Assembly: GCA_025462645.1 (NCBI GenBank)
Contig: JAOAPB010000122.1
Span: 26,790 to 90,789 of the forward strand
Direction: 5' to 3'
Source of the DNA: Edaphobacter sp.
Lineage (GTDB): Bacteria; Acidobacteriota; Terriglobia; Terriglobales; Acidobacteriaceae
Length of the DNA: 64,000 nucleotides
Part shown: positions 54,109 to 62,895 of the stretch, in pieces
Position numbering within the stretch: the stretch's first letter is position 1
Layout: each line of letters starts with the position of its first letter
Program-made: the position numbers and the translations under genes
The notes under the pieces: generated by a model
The model's input: only the letters and a program-made list of their open reading frames with translations
Database searches by the model: none
What the model was told of the DNA's origin: nothing

Positions 54109-57100
54109 TTAGAAGAGGAGGCGGATCGCCATCTGCAACTGACGTTCGCTGTACTGCCGGGTTGCAGTGATGTGGCCGAAGTTACCGTCCGTCGTGTAAG
54201 CGTCCGGATTCTGGAACTGTGGCGTATTGGTGATATTGAAGCTCTCGGCACGCAGCTCGGTCGAGAACCGATCCGTAAAGTGCAGGGTCTTGAAGAGGGA
54301 GACGTCTCCCTGCGCAAAGCCCGGACCATAGACGGAGTTGCGGCCGATGTTCCCCTCGGAGCCCAAGGGCGTCGCCTTGATGTTCGACGTATTGAACCAT
54401 AGGCCGGAGACGCTGTGCGTCAGCTGGATAGGGCCAGTTGCCGTAGCCCTGGGGCTGTAGCTTCCACCATACTGCGGAGTCACGATCGACACCGGGGTTC
54501 CCGTCTCCGCCTGCACGATGGCGTTGAACTGCCATCCTCCGGCAACCATCTCCAGCGGACGGCCCCAGTGATTGCCGAACATCTTCCCGCGCCCGAAGGG
54601 AAGATTGTAGAGCGCGCTCGCCACAAAGACGTTTCGCTGGTCCAGCAACGAGTTTCCCTTATTGATGCCGGTATTGAAGGCATACAGCGGGCTCACAGCA
54701 AAGTAGCCGATATAGCCATCGGAGTTGTCGATGTTGTGAGACCAGGTATACGAGGTCGTCAAAGTCAAACTGTCGCTCATGCGATGGTTGAACTGCGCCT
54801 GGAGCGAGTTGTAGTGCGACGTCCCATTATTGAACTGCGCGATCACCTGCCCCAGGTTCGGGAACATCGCAGGCGCGCCGCCCAGGTGGACGGTGTTGTA
54901 GTTATAGCCAGTCGCCAAGTGATCGGTCTTGTTGCCGACGTACGCTACGGTGAAGACCGTCGCCCTTCCGAGCTGCTGCTGGAGCTGAAGGTTGTACTGC
55001 TGCACCGTGGGGATCTGGTTGTTGCGGTTCGTGGTGAAGATATTGACACCCTGCGGCGGAGAGTTGGGATTGAAGTTCGGATATCCCGGCAAGGGGAGCG
55101 GGTTGGTTGCAAGACGATTGTCGGTGCTGTTCAGCGGAGCCTGCCCCGTGAAGGTAACGCGGTAGCCCTGTGCAGCGGTGTAGGCTACGCTGCCGCCAAA
55201 CGGAGCCTGCTGACCGAACTGATTGTCGATACCGCCGCGATCGAGGAAGTAGAACATGCCGTATCCCCCGCGGAGCACCGTCTTGCCCGCTCCGTAGACG
55301 TCATAGGCAAAGCCGATGCGAGGAGCGAAGTTGTTGTAGTCCGTGTTGACCAGCGAGCGCGGCACGCCGTTGACCCCGGCCAGATTGATGACTCCCGTGA
55401 TCGGATCAAGCGCCGACTGGCGATTATGCTCCTCTGTCGGATACGTGATGATGTCGTAGCGCACGCCAAGGTTGAGCGTCAGCCGCCGGGTCAGCTTCCA
55501 GTCGTCCTGGGCAAACATGCCGATCTCGTAGTTGCGGGTCCCGAAGAATCCGCTCTGCGCCCCGATGCTGTAGTTGTCGATAAAGCCGACCAGCAACTCC
55601 GCGGGAACATAGCCGGTGAAGTCGCCCGGGCCGATGTTGAAGTATCCCTTGCCGGCGATGGGACGGAAGAACGACACATCGCGCCGGATGGCATTCGCAC
55701 CGAACTTAAACGAGTGGCGGCCGTGCGCATAGCTGACGGAATCGAGCAACTGATAGGAGTTCTCGGGAACCGCGTACAGGCCATAGTCTCCCGTGTACTC
55801 CAGCAGGTTGCCGTTACCTCCGATCAGAGCGCCTCCACCCAGGTTGGCATTGCGGTTCGCATTCACAATCCCCAGATTCGCGGAGATAGGAACACCGGAG
55901 AACACAGGAGCGTTGGTAAAGGTATAGCGGTTATAGCCGGCGCGGAACTCGTTCAGCACGTTCGGCGTGAAGGTGTGCGTCTCGCCGATGGCAATGCCGC
56001 GACCATGCGTTGTGTTGGCGCCGGATGCGAAACCGGCAGGCAGGTTAGGAAACTCAGAGGTACGATTGAACTCGCTTTGGTCATAGGCGAAGCGCGCAAA
56101 CGCCGTATCGTGCGCACTCACGTTCCAGTCGGCACGCACATCGAACGTGTCGTAGTGGGTAATCTGCCGTCGGATGGTGCGGTAGTTATTCTGCGTTCCG
56201 TTGAATGTACCGACAACGTTGGGCAGAGGATAGGCGTTGAAGTAGTTCACCGCTGCCGGGTTCAGCCGGTTGGAGGGGATGATGTTCCCCGCAAAAGGCG
56301 CGCAGGTCAGAGGATCGTAGATCGCTCCATTGACGACCGTCGCAGGCTTGCAGAACGCAGGTGTGGTGGATGTGCCCTGACCCAGAATCTGGGAGAAGTT
56401 ACCTGTCCGCATCAATGCCGTCGGAACCGTCAGGAGTTGGGCATTCAGCGGGGTGTCCTCGCGGTAGCCCTGGTAGTCTCCGAACAGGAACAGCTTGTTA
56501 TGAATCACCGGTCCACCGATCGAGCCGCCAAACTCGTTGCGCTTGAAGGGCTGCGCCGGCGCCTTCGAAGCTCCGAAGAAGCTATAGTTGGGATTCGCAT
56601 CGAACAGGCTGGAGCGTGCGAACCAGAAGGCTGACCCATGGACATCATTGGTGCCGGACTTGATCGACGTCTGCACAATTGCTCCGCCCGCCCGGCCGAA
56701 CTCCGCGGGAGCTACTGACGTGTTCACCCGGAACTCCTGGGTGCCTTCGATATTGGGGAAGAACACCAGCGTGTTCACCAGCGCCTCGTTATTGTCGAGA
56801 CCGTCGAGAATATAGTTGTTCGCCTGCTGGCGAAGTCCATTGGCGGAGACCGCACCTCCGCCGCTCTCCTGGTTGCGGAAGGTCTCGGCGTCGCCATTGA
56901 CCCCCGAGGCCGAGCTGCCATACTGGCCACGTGTCACGCCCGGAGTCAGCAGGGCCAACTGCGTAAAGTTACGACCGTTCAGTGGAAGCTCCGTCACCTG
57001 GCGCCCCTCCACTACCGACCCCACTGAGGAGGTCGACAGATCAACAATCGGAGCTGCGTCCGTAACTTCGACTACGGTGCTCGCCGAACCCACCTCCAGG

Positions 57101-57459
57101 CGAAACGCGATGGTCTGCACCTGCGACACCTGCAACACAAAGTTCTGTGCGGCCGTCAGGAAGCCGGTGTTGCTCGCTTCCACCCTATAGGGGCCACGCA
57201 CCACTCCAGCAAAACTGAAGCTCCCATCGGAGCCTGCGGTGACTGTCTGCTTCGCTCCCGTGTCGAGGTTCGTCAAGGTCACAGTCGCTCCCGGAAGCAA
57301 CGCTCCGGTGGTGTCGGCCACTGTGCCAATGACACGACCGGTATCCGTCTGTGCCTTCATCACCCCGGTCAGCCCAAGCGCAAGGCCGATCAGAAGAAGT
57401 GTCCTCGAAAGGTAGTTGGCCGCGCGGCCAAAACGGGGATGTCTCTTTATGCTACTCAT
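54109..57459 (-). CDS. TonB-dependent receptor, Oar-like, with N-terminal carboxypeptidase-like domain
   Basis: A 1116-residue outer-membrane receptor. GGAGG four bases before the ATG at 57459 fixes the start; the signal peptide is LLLIGLALGLTGVMKAQ. The carboxypeptidase-like domain (GRVIGTVADTTGALLPGATVTL, split here: GRVIGTVADTTGALLPG) is followed by a plug with VVEGRQVTELPLNGRNFTQL and ANNYILDGLDNNEAL, then a barrel that ends in Phe (AIRLLF). The motif VTELPLNGRNF is the hallmark of this acidobacterial group. Its gene precedes an exported amylase on the same strand and is divergent from the regulator at 57709, so it probably imports alpha-glucan fragments. The receptor is shorter than the other two (1165 and 1238). 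Confidence 0.92.
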   Translation of the reverse strand: MSSIKRHPRFGRAANYLSRTLLLIGLALGLTGVMKAQTDTGRVIGTVADTTGALLPGATVTLTNLDTGAKQTVTAGSDGSFSFAGVVRGPYRVEASNTGFLTAAQNFVLQVSQVQTIAFRLEVGSASTVVEVTDAAPIVDLSTSSVGSVVEGRQVTELPLNGRNFTQLALLTPGVTRGQYGSSASGVNGDAETFRNQESGGGAVSANGLRQQANNYILDGLDNNEALVNTLVFFPNIEGTQEFRVNTSVAPAEFGRAGGAIVQTSIKSGTNDVHGSAFWFARSSLFDANPNYSFFGASKAPAQPFKRNEFGGSIGGPVIHNKLFLFGDYQGYREDTPLNAQLLTVPTALMRTGNFSQILGQGTSTTPAFCKPATVVNGAIYDPLTCAPFAGNIIPSNRLNPAAVNYFNAYPLPNVVGTFNGTQNNYRTIRRQITHYDTFDVRADWNVSAHDTAFARFAYDQSEFNRTSEFPNLPAGFASGANTTHGRGIAIGETHTFTPNVLNEFRAGYNRYTFTNAPVFSGVPISANLGIVNANRNANLGGGALIGGNGNLLEYTGDYGLYAVPENSYQLLDSVSYAHGRHSFKFGANAIRRDVSFFRPIAGKGYFNIGPGDFTGYVPAELLVGFIDNYSIGAQSGFFGTRNYEIGMFAQDDWKLTRRLTLNLGVRYDIITYPTEEHNRQSALDPITGVINLAGVNGVPRSLVNTDYNNFAPRIGFAYDVYGAGKTVLRGGYGMFYFLDRGGIDNQFGQQAPFGGSVAYTAAQGYRVTFTGQAPLNSTDNRLATNPLPLPGYPNFNPNSPPQGVNIFTTNRNNQIPTVQQYNLQLQQQLGRATVFTVAYVGNKTDHLATGYNYNTVHLGGAPAMFPNLGQVIAQFNNGTSHYNSLQAQFNHRMSDSLTLTTSYTWSHNIDNSDGYIGYFAVSPLYAFNTGINKGNSLLDQRNVFVASALYNLPFGRGKMFGNHWGRPLEMVAGGWQFNAIVQAETGTPVSIVTPQYGGSYSPRATATGPIQLTHSVSGLWFNTSNIKATPLGSEGNIGRNSVYGPGFAQGDVSLFKTLHFTDRFSTELRAESFNITNTPQFQNPDAYTTDGNFGHITATRQYSERQLQMAIRLLF

Positions 57460-57708
57460 GCTGCCTCCAAATCATTCATTCCCTACTTGTTCTGCCCAGT
57501 GAGACCAGACTGTAGCCTCAGCTGCGTTGAGAACCATTTCGCCTTCGGACAGGTCATCGCAATCCTCGCCCATCCCTTTTTCGCTCAATTCTTCATCACC
57601 AAACAAACCGCTTTGTTTCAATAAGTTGAATCTGATCCATCAACTCCTCTCCTGCCGCGAGGTGTAATGTTAAAACGTGGTGAAGTCGTCGCGGCGAGGT
57701 AAAAGTTA

Positions 57709-59910
57709 ATGTCTCCGCTTACTGAGAGTCCGTCCCGGGTAACCTTCGGACTCTTCGAAGCAGATCTGCAAAGTGGTGAACTCTGGAAGGCAGGCAAGCG
57801 GATCAAAATCCAGAGCCAGCCCTTCAAAGTTCTGGCCACATTGCTGGAGCGCCCCGGAGAGATAGTTACCCGAGAGGACCTGCAGCTCCGGCTCTGGGGC
57901 AAGGACACGATCGTCGACTTCGATCACTCCCTCGGCACGGCAATCAACAAGATCCGGGAGGCCCTCGGCGACTCGGCGGATAATCCGCGCTTTGTCGAAA
58001 CCCTCGCCCGCCGAGGCTATCGGTTCATCGCTCCGGTAGGCTACGCCGCGATGCAGACGACAACCCCGGCTGGGGAGGCCCCAGGCGATCTGCCGGAGAA
58101 GCTCCAACCCCCTCTCCTCGATCCTGTTGCACCTCTTGTGGCACCTAACGCGTCACGATCTTGGATGCAATCTTCACAGTGGAAGACGCCTGCTTACATC
58201 GCTCTGGGGGCAGCCATCTTCGCCGGAGCCGTAGGCCTCGGCATCTACCTTGGAGGTATCCGCCAGAGCATCAGTCCGCTTCGGATCTCGCAGATAACCC
58301 ACAATGGTCGCATCGCTCCTGGCGCGCCCGCCATGGAGAGCCTGCCGGCGACCGCGACCGACGGGGTTCGCATCTTCTCTTCGGTTATCGAAAGAGGACG
58401 AGCTGTCCTATCCCAGGTCTCCATAGCCAACGGGGATGTGCTCCCCCTCGCCATCCCCAGCGAGATAGCGGCACCGTCCCTGGGCGACCTCTCCCCCGAC
58501 GGTTCGAACCTGCTTGTCCGGGGCCATCTCTCTCCCGAGTCCGAGCAGCCGCTCTGGGTTGTCCCCGTAGGTGGAGGTAGCGCGCTTCGCGTGGCGAACA
58601 TCCTTGCGCACGACGCCACGTGGATGCCCGACGGCAACGGCATCCTCTATGCCGCGGGCAACGAACTCTTCCTCACTCATCTGCAGGATGGGAACTCCAC
58701 CGGTGTCGCCACCCTTCCGGGCCGAGCCTTCTGGCTTCGCTGGTCGCCCGATGGCCGCCTGCTCCGCTTCACCATCATCGACCCCATCGGCCACACCATG
58801 TCCCTGTGGGAGCTCCCCTCTGGCAGCCGCACGCCGCGCCCCGTCCTCAGCGGATGGAGTAATCCATCGTCAGAGTGCTGCGGCACCTGGACCTCCGACG
58901 GCAAGTTCTTCATCTTCCAATCGGCGCGAGACGGCAACGACGACCTCTGGCAGCTGCGCGGCAAAGATCTCTCCGGAGCAACCCGCGTCACCAATGGGCC
59001 CTTGCGGTATGAAGCTCCCATCGCCGCCCGCAATGGCCATCGCATCTTCTTCCTTGGCCTCGACACCCAGTCCGAGCTGCTGCAATACTCTGCCGACCGG
59101 AAGGAGTTCTCCCCTGCGAACAACTTCTTCTCGCAGGCCAGCCGCGTCAACTTCTCCCGTGATCGCGAGTGGGTTGCCTGGACCGATGCGGAGGGCCGTC
59201 TCTGGCGGGCCCGCGCCGATGGAACGGAGAAGCTCCAACTCACGCCCGACTCCATGCAGGTCTTCCTCGCGCACTGGTCTCCCGATGGCAAGCAGCTCGC
59301 TCTAATGGCGCGCGAACCAGGCAGGGCCTGGCAGATCTACTCCATTTCCGCCGAGGGTGGCAGCCCGCAGGCGCTGCTCAACGAAAATCGCAACGCTGCC
59401 GACCCCGACTGGTCCGCCGACGGCATGTCGCTCGTCTTCGGGCGTGTCCCCGACCTCATGGGAAAGGAGAGCGGCACTCGCGCCATCCAGATCCTCGATC
59501 TCCGCACCCACGCCATCACGCCGATTCCCGACTCGGAGGGTCTCTTCAGCCCCCGCTGGTCCCCCGACGGCCGATCCATCGCCGCTATCTCGCTCGATCA
59601 GCGCAGGCTGATGCTCTTCGACGTAGCCACTCGCAAATGGCGACTGCTTGCAGAGACCAGCGTCGCCGATCCGGTGTGGAGCGCCGACAGCAAAGCCATC
59701 TATATACATGCCTTCATGTCGATCACCCAGCCTATCTATCGAGTGGACGTCCGCAGCGGGCAGCTCCAGCAGGTTGCCGACCTGGCCAGCTTCCGCTCCG
59801 GCGAGGCCGCCGACTACTTCTTCTGCGGCATTACCCCGGACAATATCCCCCTCGTGCGCGCCCGCTCTTCAACCGGCAATCTCTACTCCCTCGATCTCGA
59901 CGGAAGATAG
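57709..59910 (+). CDS. One-component regulator: winged-helix, membrane helix, TolB-like beta-propeller
   Basis: A 733-residue protein. Residues about 8-108 form an OmpR/CadC-type winged helix (FGLFEADLQSGELWKAGKR, LLERPGEIVTREDLQLRLWG, VDFDHSLGTAINKIREALGD, FVETLARRGYRFIAPV). After a Pro-rich linker comes one membrane helix (YIALGAAIFAGAVGLGIYL, about 163-181), then a periplasmic beta-propeller with WD40/TolB-like repeats (LRWSPDGRLLRF, AHWSPDGKQLAL, PRWSPDGRSIAA). GAGGT seven bases before the ATG fixes the start. Such CadC-like proteins sense a periplasmic signal and bind DNA from the membrane. It is divergent from the third TonB receptor, its probable target, with 249 bases of regulatory gap. 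Confidence 0.92.
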   Translation: MSPLTESPSRVTFGLFEADLQSGELWKAGKRIKIQSQPFKVLATLLERPGEIVTREDLQLRLWGKDTIVDFDHSLGTAINKIREALGDSADNPRFVETLARRGYRFIAPVGYAAMQTTTPAGEAPGDLPEKLQPPLLDPVAPLVAPNASRSWMQSSQWKTPAYIALGAAIFAGAVGLGIYLGGIRQSISPLRISQITHNGRIAPGAPAMESLPATATDGVRIFSSVIERGRAVLSQVSIANGDVLPLAIPSEIAAPSLGDLSPDGSNLLVRGHLSPESEQPLWVVPVGGGSALRVANILAHDATWMPDGNGILYAAGNELFLTHLQDGNSTGVATLPGRAFWLRWSPDGRLLRFTIIDPIGHTMSLWELPSGSRTPRPVLSGWSNPSSECCGTWTSDGKFFIFQSARDGNDDLWQLRGKDLSGATRVTNGPLRYEAPIAARNGHRIFFLGLDTQSELLQYSADRKEFSPANNFFSQASRVNFSRDREWVAWTDAEGRLWRARADGTEKLQLTPDSMQVFLAHWSPDGKQLALMAREPGRAWQIYSISAEGGSPQALLNENRNAADPDWSADGMSLVFGRVPDLMGKESGTRAIQILDLRTHAITPIPDSEGLFSPRWSPDGRSIAAISLDQRRLMLFDVATRKWRLLAETSVADPVWSADSKAIYIHAFMSITQPIYRVDVRSGQLQQVADLASFRSGEAADYFFCGITPDNIPLVRARSSTGNLYSLDLDGR

Positions 59911-60308
59911 GGCTCGAACCGACCACTCCAACTCAGTCACACTGGGAACTGCAGTCCTTTCCTGACGGCCAAAGACCATGAGCTAATCATGTTTACCGCG
60001 CATTTCACCACGTTCTGCACCACAAAAATTCCCATTTTCCTTAGAAATAACCATTCTGACCACGCCAAAAAACCTGATACTCATTGACCCCCCGAAAAGA
60101 ACGCGATACACTTTTTAAGTTTGGCGCTGTAGCCTATTGACAACAATTCAAGGGTTACAGGGACGACAGGCTAGAGCCCGGCGGTCAGCGAAAGACGCGA
60201 TGGTTTAGCCAGTTGGCTTAATGCAGTGCTCCTGTATGCGCCCCATGCAGCACAATCTATTGAAGGAAGCGGTCAGCGCTCATCAGCGCCACGCTTGAGG
60301 TTTTAGCT
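59911..60308. other. Intergenic region upstream of rplU
   Basis: Almost 400 bases with no supported gene. It holds TTGACA at 60137-60142, a possible -35 box without a clear -10 at the usual spacing, and a leader hairpin just before rplU. The first 150 bases downstream of the regulator gene show no hairpin terminator that I can see. Confidence 0.4.
60267..60296 (+). promoter_or_regulatory. Leader hairpin before rplU (candidate ribosomal-protein leader)
   Basis: AAGCG (60267-60271) pairs with CGCTT (60292-60296), and GCGC (60276-60279) pairs with GCGC (60286-60289), giving one stem with an internal loop directly before the GAGG ribosome site of rplU. Ribosomal-protein operons are often autoregulated by such leaders, but no known motif could be confirmed. 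Confidence 0.35.
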
Positions 60309-60632
60309 ATGTACGCAGTCATCCGCACCGGCGGCAAGCAGTATCTGGTCTCGCCAGGCGAGCAGTTGAAGATTGAGACCACTGCCCATGAGAATGGCGC
60401 AGTCGAGTTCTCCGACATCCTCGCCGTCAGCGGCGAAGAGGGCAAGTTCGAGTCGGACCTGACGGGAGCCAAAGTGCTCGCCTCCGTCGTCGGCGAAGGT
60501 CGCCGCGAGAAGATCCTGGTCTTCAAGCTGAAGCGCAAGAAGCAGTACAAGAAGATGCAGGGCCACCGCCAGAACTACGTTGAGGTCAAGATCAACGAAA
60601 TCCTGGTCAATGGCAAGAGCTTCAAGGCTTAA
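60309..60632 (+). CDS. rplU: 50S ribosomal protein L21
   Basis: A 107-residue ribosomal protein with the invariant start MYAVIRTGGKQYLVSPGEQL, the central FSDILAVSG and the C-terminal KKQYKKMQGHRQNYVEVKI, where the GHRQ motif is universal in L21. It binds 23S rRNA in the large subunit. GAGG about nine bases before the ATG fixes the start. Its gene precedes rpmA by 53 bases, the usual rplU-rpmA pair, and a hairpin in the leader may provide autoregulation. In many bacteria obgE follows this pair; here an unrelated MBL-fold gene on the other strand comes next. Confidence 0.97.
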   Translation: MYAVIRTGGKQYLVSPGEQLKIETTAHENGAVEFSDILAVSGEEGKFESDLTGAKVLASVVGEGRREKILVFKLKRKKQYKKMQGHRQNYVEVKINEILVNGKSFKA

Positions 60633-60685
60633 GATTTTTATTTGAGAGCGCAACAGCCTGAGGGCGGCGCGGAAGAGGCAATGCA

Positions 60686-60952
60686 ATGGCACATAAAAAA
60701 GGTTTAGGTTCTTCTAAAAACGGCCGCGACTCAAATGCACAGCGGCTCGGCGTAAAAGTGTTCGGCGGTCAGTCCATCCTCGGCGGTGGCATCATCGTCC
60801 GCCAGCGTGGCACACCTCTGAAGCCCGGCGCGAACGTCGGCCGCGGTAAGGACGATACTCTGTTCGCCAAGATCGACGGCATCGTCCGCTTCCAGGATCG
60901 TGGCCAGCATGGCCGTTTCGTAGCCGTCGACCCTGTCGTCGTCACCGCATAA
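60686..60952 (+). CDS. rpmA: 50S ribosomal protein L27
   Basis: An 88-residue protein with the L27 signatures MAHKKGLGSSKNGRDSNAQR, LGVKVFGGQSILGGGIIVRQ and TPLKPGANVGRGKDDTLFA. L27 helps place tRNA at the peptidyl-transferase centre. There is no N-terminal cleaved extension before the MAHKKG, as in proteobacterial forms rather than the firmicute prepeptide type. It is preceded by AGAGGC-like purines and followed by a strong terminator. Confidence 0.97.
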   Translation: MAHKKGLGSSKNGRDSNAQRLGVKVFGGQSILGGGIIVRQRGTPLKPGANVGRGKDDTLFAKIDGIVRFQDRGQHGRFVAVDPVVVTA

Positions 60953-60971
60953 GTTTTCTCTGTACTGCAAG

Positions 60972-61003
60972 AACGCCCTGCTCTCGGCAGGGCGTTTCTG
61001 TCT
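60972..61003 (+). terminator. Intrinsic terminator after rpmA
   Basis: AACGCCCTGC (60972-60981) and GCAGGGCGTT (60987-60996) form a perfect ten-pair stem with a five-base loop, followed by TCTGTCTTT. It lies 20 bases after the rpmA stop and before the convergent MBL-fold gene. Confidence 0.85.
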
Positions 61004-61020
61004 TTGGATCAACCAACAAC

Positions 61021-61944
61021 TTATTTGGTTGCGATGACGATCAGCTTACCTTTCTCGTTCAGGCCGATCCGCGCCATGGGGGTGTTGTGGTCGTGGGTGA
61101 AGAGCACGAGCCAGTTTTCAGGAATCGCTCTCTGATAGAAGCGCTTCCGCTGAGAGATCGATTCCAGCGGATCGAGGTCGTATCCCATCACCCAGGTGGG
61201 ATCGAGATGGGCGCTTGTGGGGATGAGATCGGAGATATAACAGGCGTGTTGGGACCTGGACTCGATGTGAACGCCGAGGAGATGCGCGGTGTGTCCAGGA
61301 AAAAGCTCTACGCTGACACCCGGACATATCTGCGGATCCGACTTGATGCTGTCGTCATCGAGCAGCATCATCTGTCCCGACTGAATCAGTGGATCATAGT
61401 TGGGCGAAAGATAGCTGACGCGGTCGCGATCCAGTTGAAGATGCCCATGCTCCACCTCGCCCCGATGGACGAAGTAACGTGCATTCGGAAAGGTCGGAGT
61501 TACAGACCCATCGGGATGCAGCGTCGTGTTCCAGCCGCAGTGATCGAAGTGGAGGTGGGTATTGATGACGATGTCGACATCCTCAACTCGAACTCCAGCG
61601 GCAGCGAGCGACGTGGGCAAAAGCTCCTGATTGCCGTGAATCTCACGCAGCTTCTCAGATTGCTTATTGCCAATTCCGGTTTCAATCAGCACAGTTTGTT
61701 TCCCGGTGCGCACCACAACCGTATTGAGTCCCAAAAGAATGCGGTTCTGGTCGTCCGCCGGAGCGCGCTTCTGCCAGAGCGTCTTGGGGACGACGCCGAA
61801 CATGGCTCCGCCATCGAGCTGGTAGGTGCCATCGGTACAGACCACGAGCTCGAAGTCGCCAATGTGCGTGCGTGCACGGATAAGATCCGTGGAAGGCTTC
61901 ACTGGATCAGCATCAACTTCGGTAGTACGCCCAGCAATCTGCAT
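61021..61944 (-). CDS. MBL-fold metallohydrolase
   Basis: A 307-residue metallo-beta-lactamase-fold enzyme. The metal-binding HxHxDH motif is NTHLHFDHCGWNT (about residues 131-143); a second His lies in LFPGHTAHLLGV, Asp in CYISDLIPTSAH and the last His in LFTHDHNTP. The chain resembles lactonase-like hydrolases of the AttM/AHL-lactonase group and their unassigned relatives, so a lactone or ester substrate is possible but not shown. No signal peptide is present. AGAGGAAG upstream of the ATG at 61944 is inside a 22-bp-arm hairpin (61941-61988), which should limit translation. It follows the zinc-ribbon gene by 54 bases on the same strand. Confidence 0.9.
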   Translation of the reverse strand: MQIAGRTTEVDADPVKPSTDLIRARTHIGDFELVVCTDGTYQLDGGAMFGVVPKTLWQKRAPADDQNRILLGLNTVVVRTGKQTVLIETGIGNKQSEKLREIHGNQELLPTSLAAAGVRVEDVDIVINTHLHFDHCGWNTTLHPDGSVTPTFPNARYFVHRGEVEHGHLQLDRDRVSYLSPNYDPLIQSGQMMLLDDDSIKSDPQICPGVSVELFPGHTAHLLGVHIESRSQHACYISDLIPTSAHLDPTWVMGYDLDPLESISQRKRFYQRAIPENWLVLFTHDHNTPMARIGLNEKGKLIVIATK

Positions 61945-61988
61945 AGTCTTCCTCTCTCACATCGTAATGTGAGGGAGGAAGACTATGC
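61941..61988 (-). promoter_or_regulatory. Long hairpin enclosing the start codon and ribosome site of the MBL-fold gene
   Basis: Arms 61941-61962 and 61967-61988 are 22 bases each, complementary with a single G-T mismatch and a four-base loop (CGTA). On the minus-strand mRNA, the ribosome site AGAGGAAG and the AUG of the MBL-fold gene lie in the second arm, so the start would be sequestered unless translation or a factor opens it. It occupies nearly all of the 54-base gap after the zinc-ribbon gene. Confidence 0.7.
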
Positions 61989-61998
61989 CACAGTTGAC

Positions 61999-62418
61999 CT
62001 AGGCCCGTGGCGCCTGGGCTGCAGCAGCGAGCATCTCCGCGCTGACCGGCACGAGCTCAGAACTGGCCATAAGCTCTGCCGTAACTGTGGACGTGGCGAT
62101 ACCCGGAGCCGCGGCGCGCTGCTTGATCTGGAAGCACTGGCGACACAGTACGGGTCGTCCCTGGGTGGGCTTGAAGGGGACGGTCGTCTGGACGCCGCAC
62201 TCCGAGCATTCCGTACGGGTCTCGGTACGTGACAGACCAGCTGCAGCTGGGCCGGAGCCCGGATGCAGACCTACACCGGCGCGCTTGGACTTGCAGGGCT
62301 TACAGCGCTTCGGGTCGTTCTTGAATTGTTTGTCGAAGAAAAAGAGTTGTTCGCCGGCGGTGAAGATGAACTCACCACCACAGTCTATGCAGGTTAAAAG
62401 TCGATCCACAAATTCCAT
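61999..62418 (-). CDS. Zinc-ribbon protein (zf_Tbcl plus CxxC pair)
   Basis: A 139-residue protein with two metal-binding pairs. The N-terminal zinc ribbon of the zf_Tbcl type reads LTCIDCGGEFIFTAGEQLFF with CKPCK further on (residues about 9-45). A second ribbon, TECSECGVQTTVPFKPTQGRP, ends with LCRQCF (about 72-97). In relatives this layout (CxxC, FTAGEQ, then VPFKPTQGRPVLCRxCF) is common in acidobacteria and planctomycetes, with no known role; nucleic-acid binding is plausible. The ATG at 62418 (MEFVDRLL) has GGAGAAG seven bases before it, which rules out the longer frame from 62487. It is followed by the MBL-fold gene. Confidence 0.85.
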   Translation of the reverse strand: MEFVDRLLTCIDCGGEFIFTAGEQLFFFDKQFKNDPKRCKPCKSKRAGVGLHPGSGPAAAGLSRTETRTECSECGVQTTVPFKPTQGRPVLCRQCFQIKQRAAAPGIATSTVTAELMASSELVPVSAEMLAAAAQAPRA

Positions 62419-62647
62419 AACCGCTTCTCCCGTCGTGCTGCGGAAAAGGATGGCCACTCGTGACCCGAAGTCCAGGTCCACCGGCAACCAGCCTTCGTGG
62501 GTGGTCTCTACTGCTCAGTTTTCAGGGGGGCCCGGGGCCGCGACATCGCGGAGAATTACAGGTTTTACCGGTTGACAGGTCCGTTCGTCAAGTCTGTCAC
62601 TGCCGGCTGCCGTCGGATGGCGGGAGTCCATCTTAGGCGGTTCAGGG

Positions 62648-62676
62648 GGCCGTCTCACCAGGCATGGGAGACGGCC
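62648..62676. terminator. GC-rich hairpin between zinc-ribbon and rpsU genes
   Basis: GGCCGTCTC (62648-62656) and GAGACGGCC (62668-62676) are exact inverted copies with an 11-base loop, 22 bases after the rpsU stop on the minus strand. No T-run follows on that strand, so it may be only a weak terminator. The rest of 62419-62697 has no gene. Confidence 0.5.
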
Positions 62677-62697
62677 GTCCATGGTTGAGGAACGAAC

Positions 62698-62895
62698 TTA
62701 ATCCTGTTCCTTGCGGACCTTCTTACGATTACGCTTACGGGCCAGCGCTTCTTTCACGCGCTTCTTTTCACCCGGTTTCAGGTAGAAAGAGTGACGCTTG
62801 ACTTCCTTGATAATGTCTTCGGTCTGCACCTTGCGCTTAAAGCGCCGCAGGGCATTCTCAAGGGGTTCGCCTTCTTGTACTCGAACCTCTGCCAA
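62698..62895 (-). CDS. rpsU: 30S ribosomal protein S21 (TTG start)
   Basis: A 65-residue basic protein with the S21 order of VRVQEGEPLENALRRFKRKV, DIIKEVKRHSFYLKPGEKK and a Lys/Arg-rich tail (ALARKRNRKKVRK). S21 helps initiation on the small subunit. Nearly all S21 proteins begin directly with the strand shown, so the start must be near residue 1 here: a TTG at 62895, with GGAGG about ten bases before it. The ATG at 62922 would add nine unlikely residues (MGLFGGVFF) and overlap the ribosome site. It stands alone between a hairpin and the repeat element at 63027. Confidence 0.9.
   Translation of the reverse strand: MAEVRVQEGEPLENALRRFKRKVQTEDIIKEVKRHSFYLKPGEKKRVKEALARKRNRKKVRKEQD

Noticed and set aside
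54415..56634. A 739-codon open frame on the plus strand
   Set aside because: It lies opposite the third TonB receptor and arises from its codon bias. It has no recognisable domain and no ribosome site.
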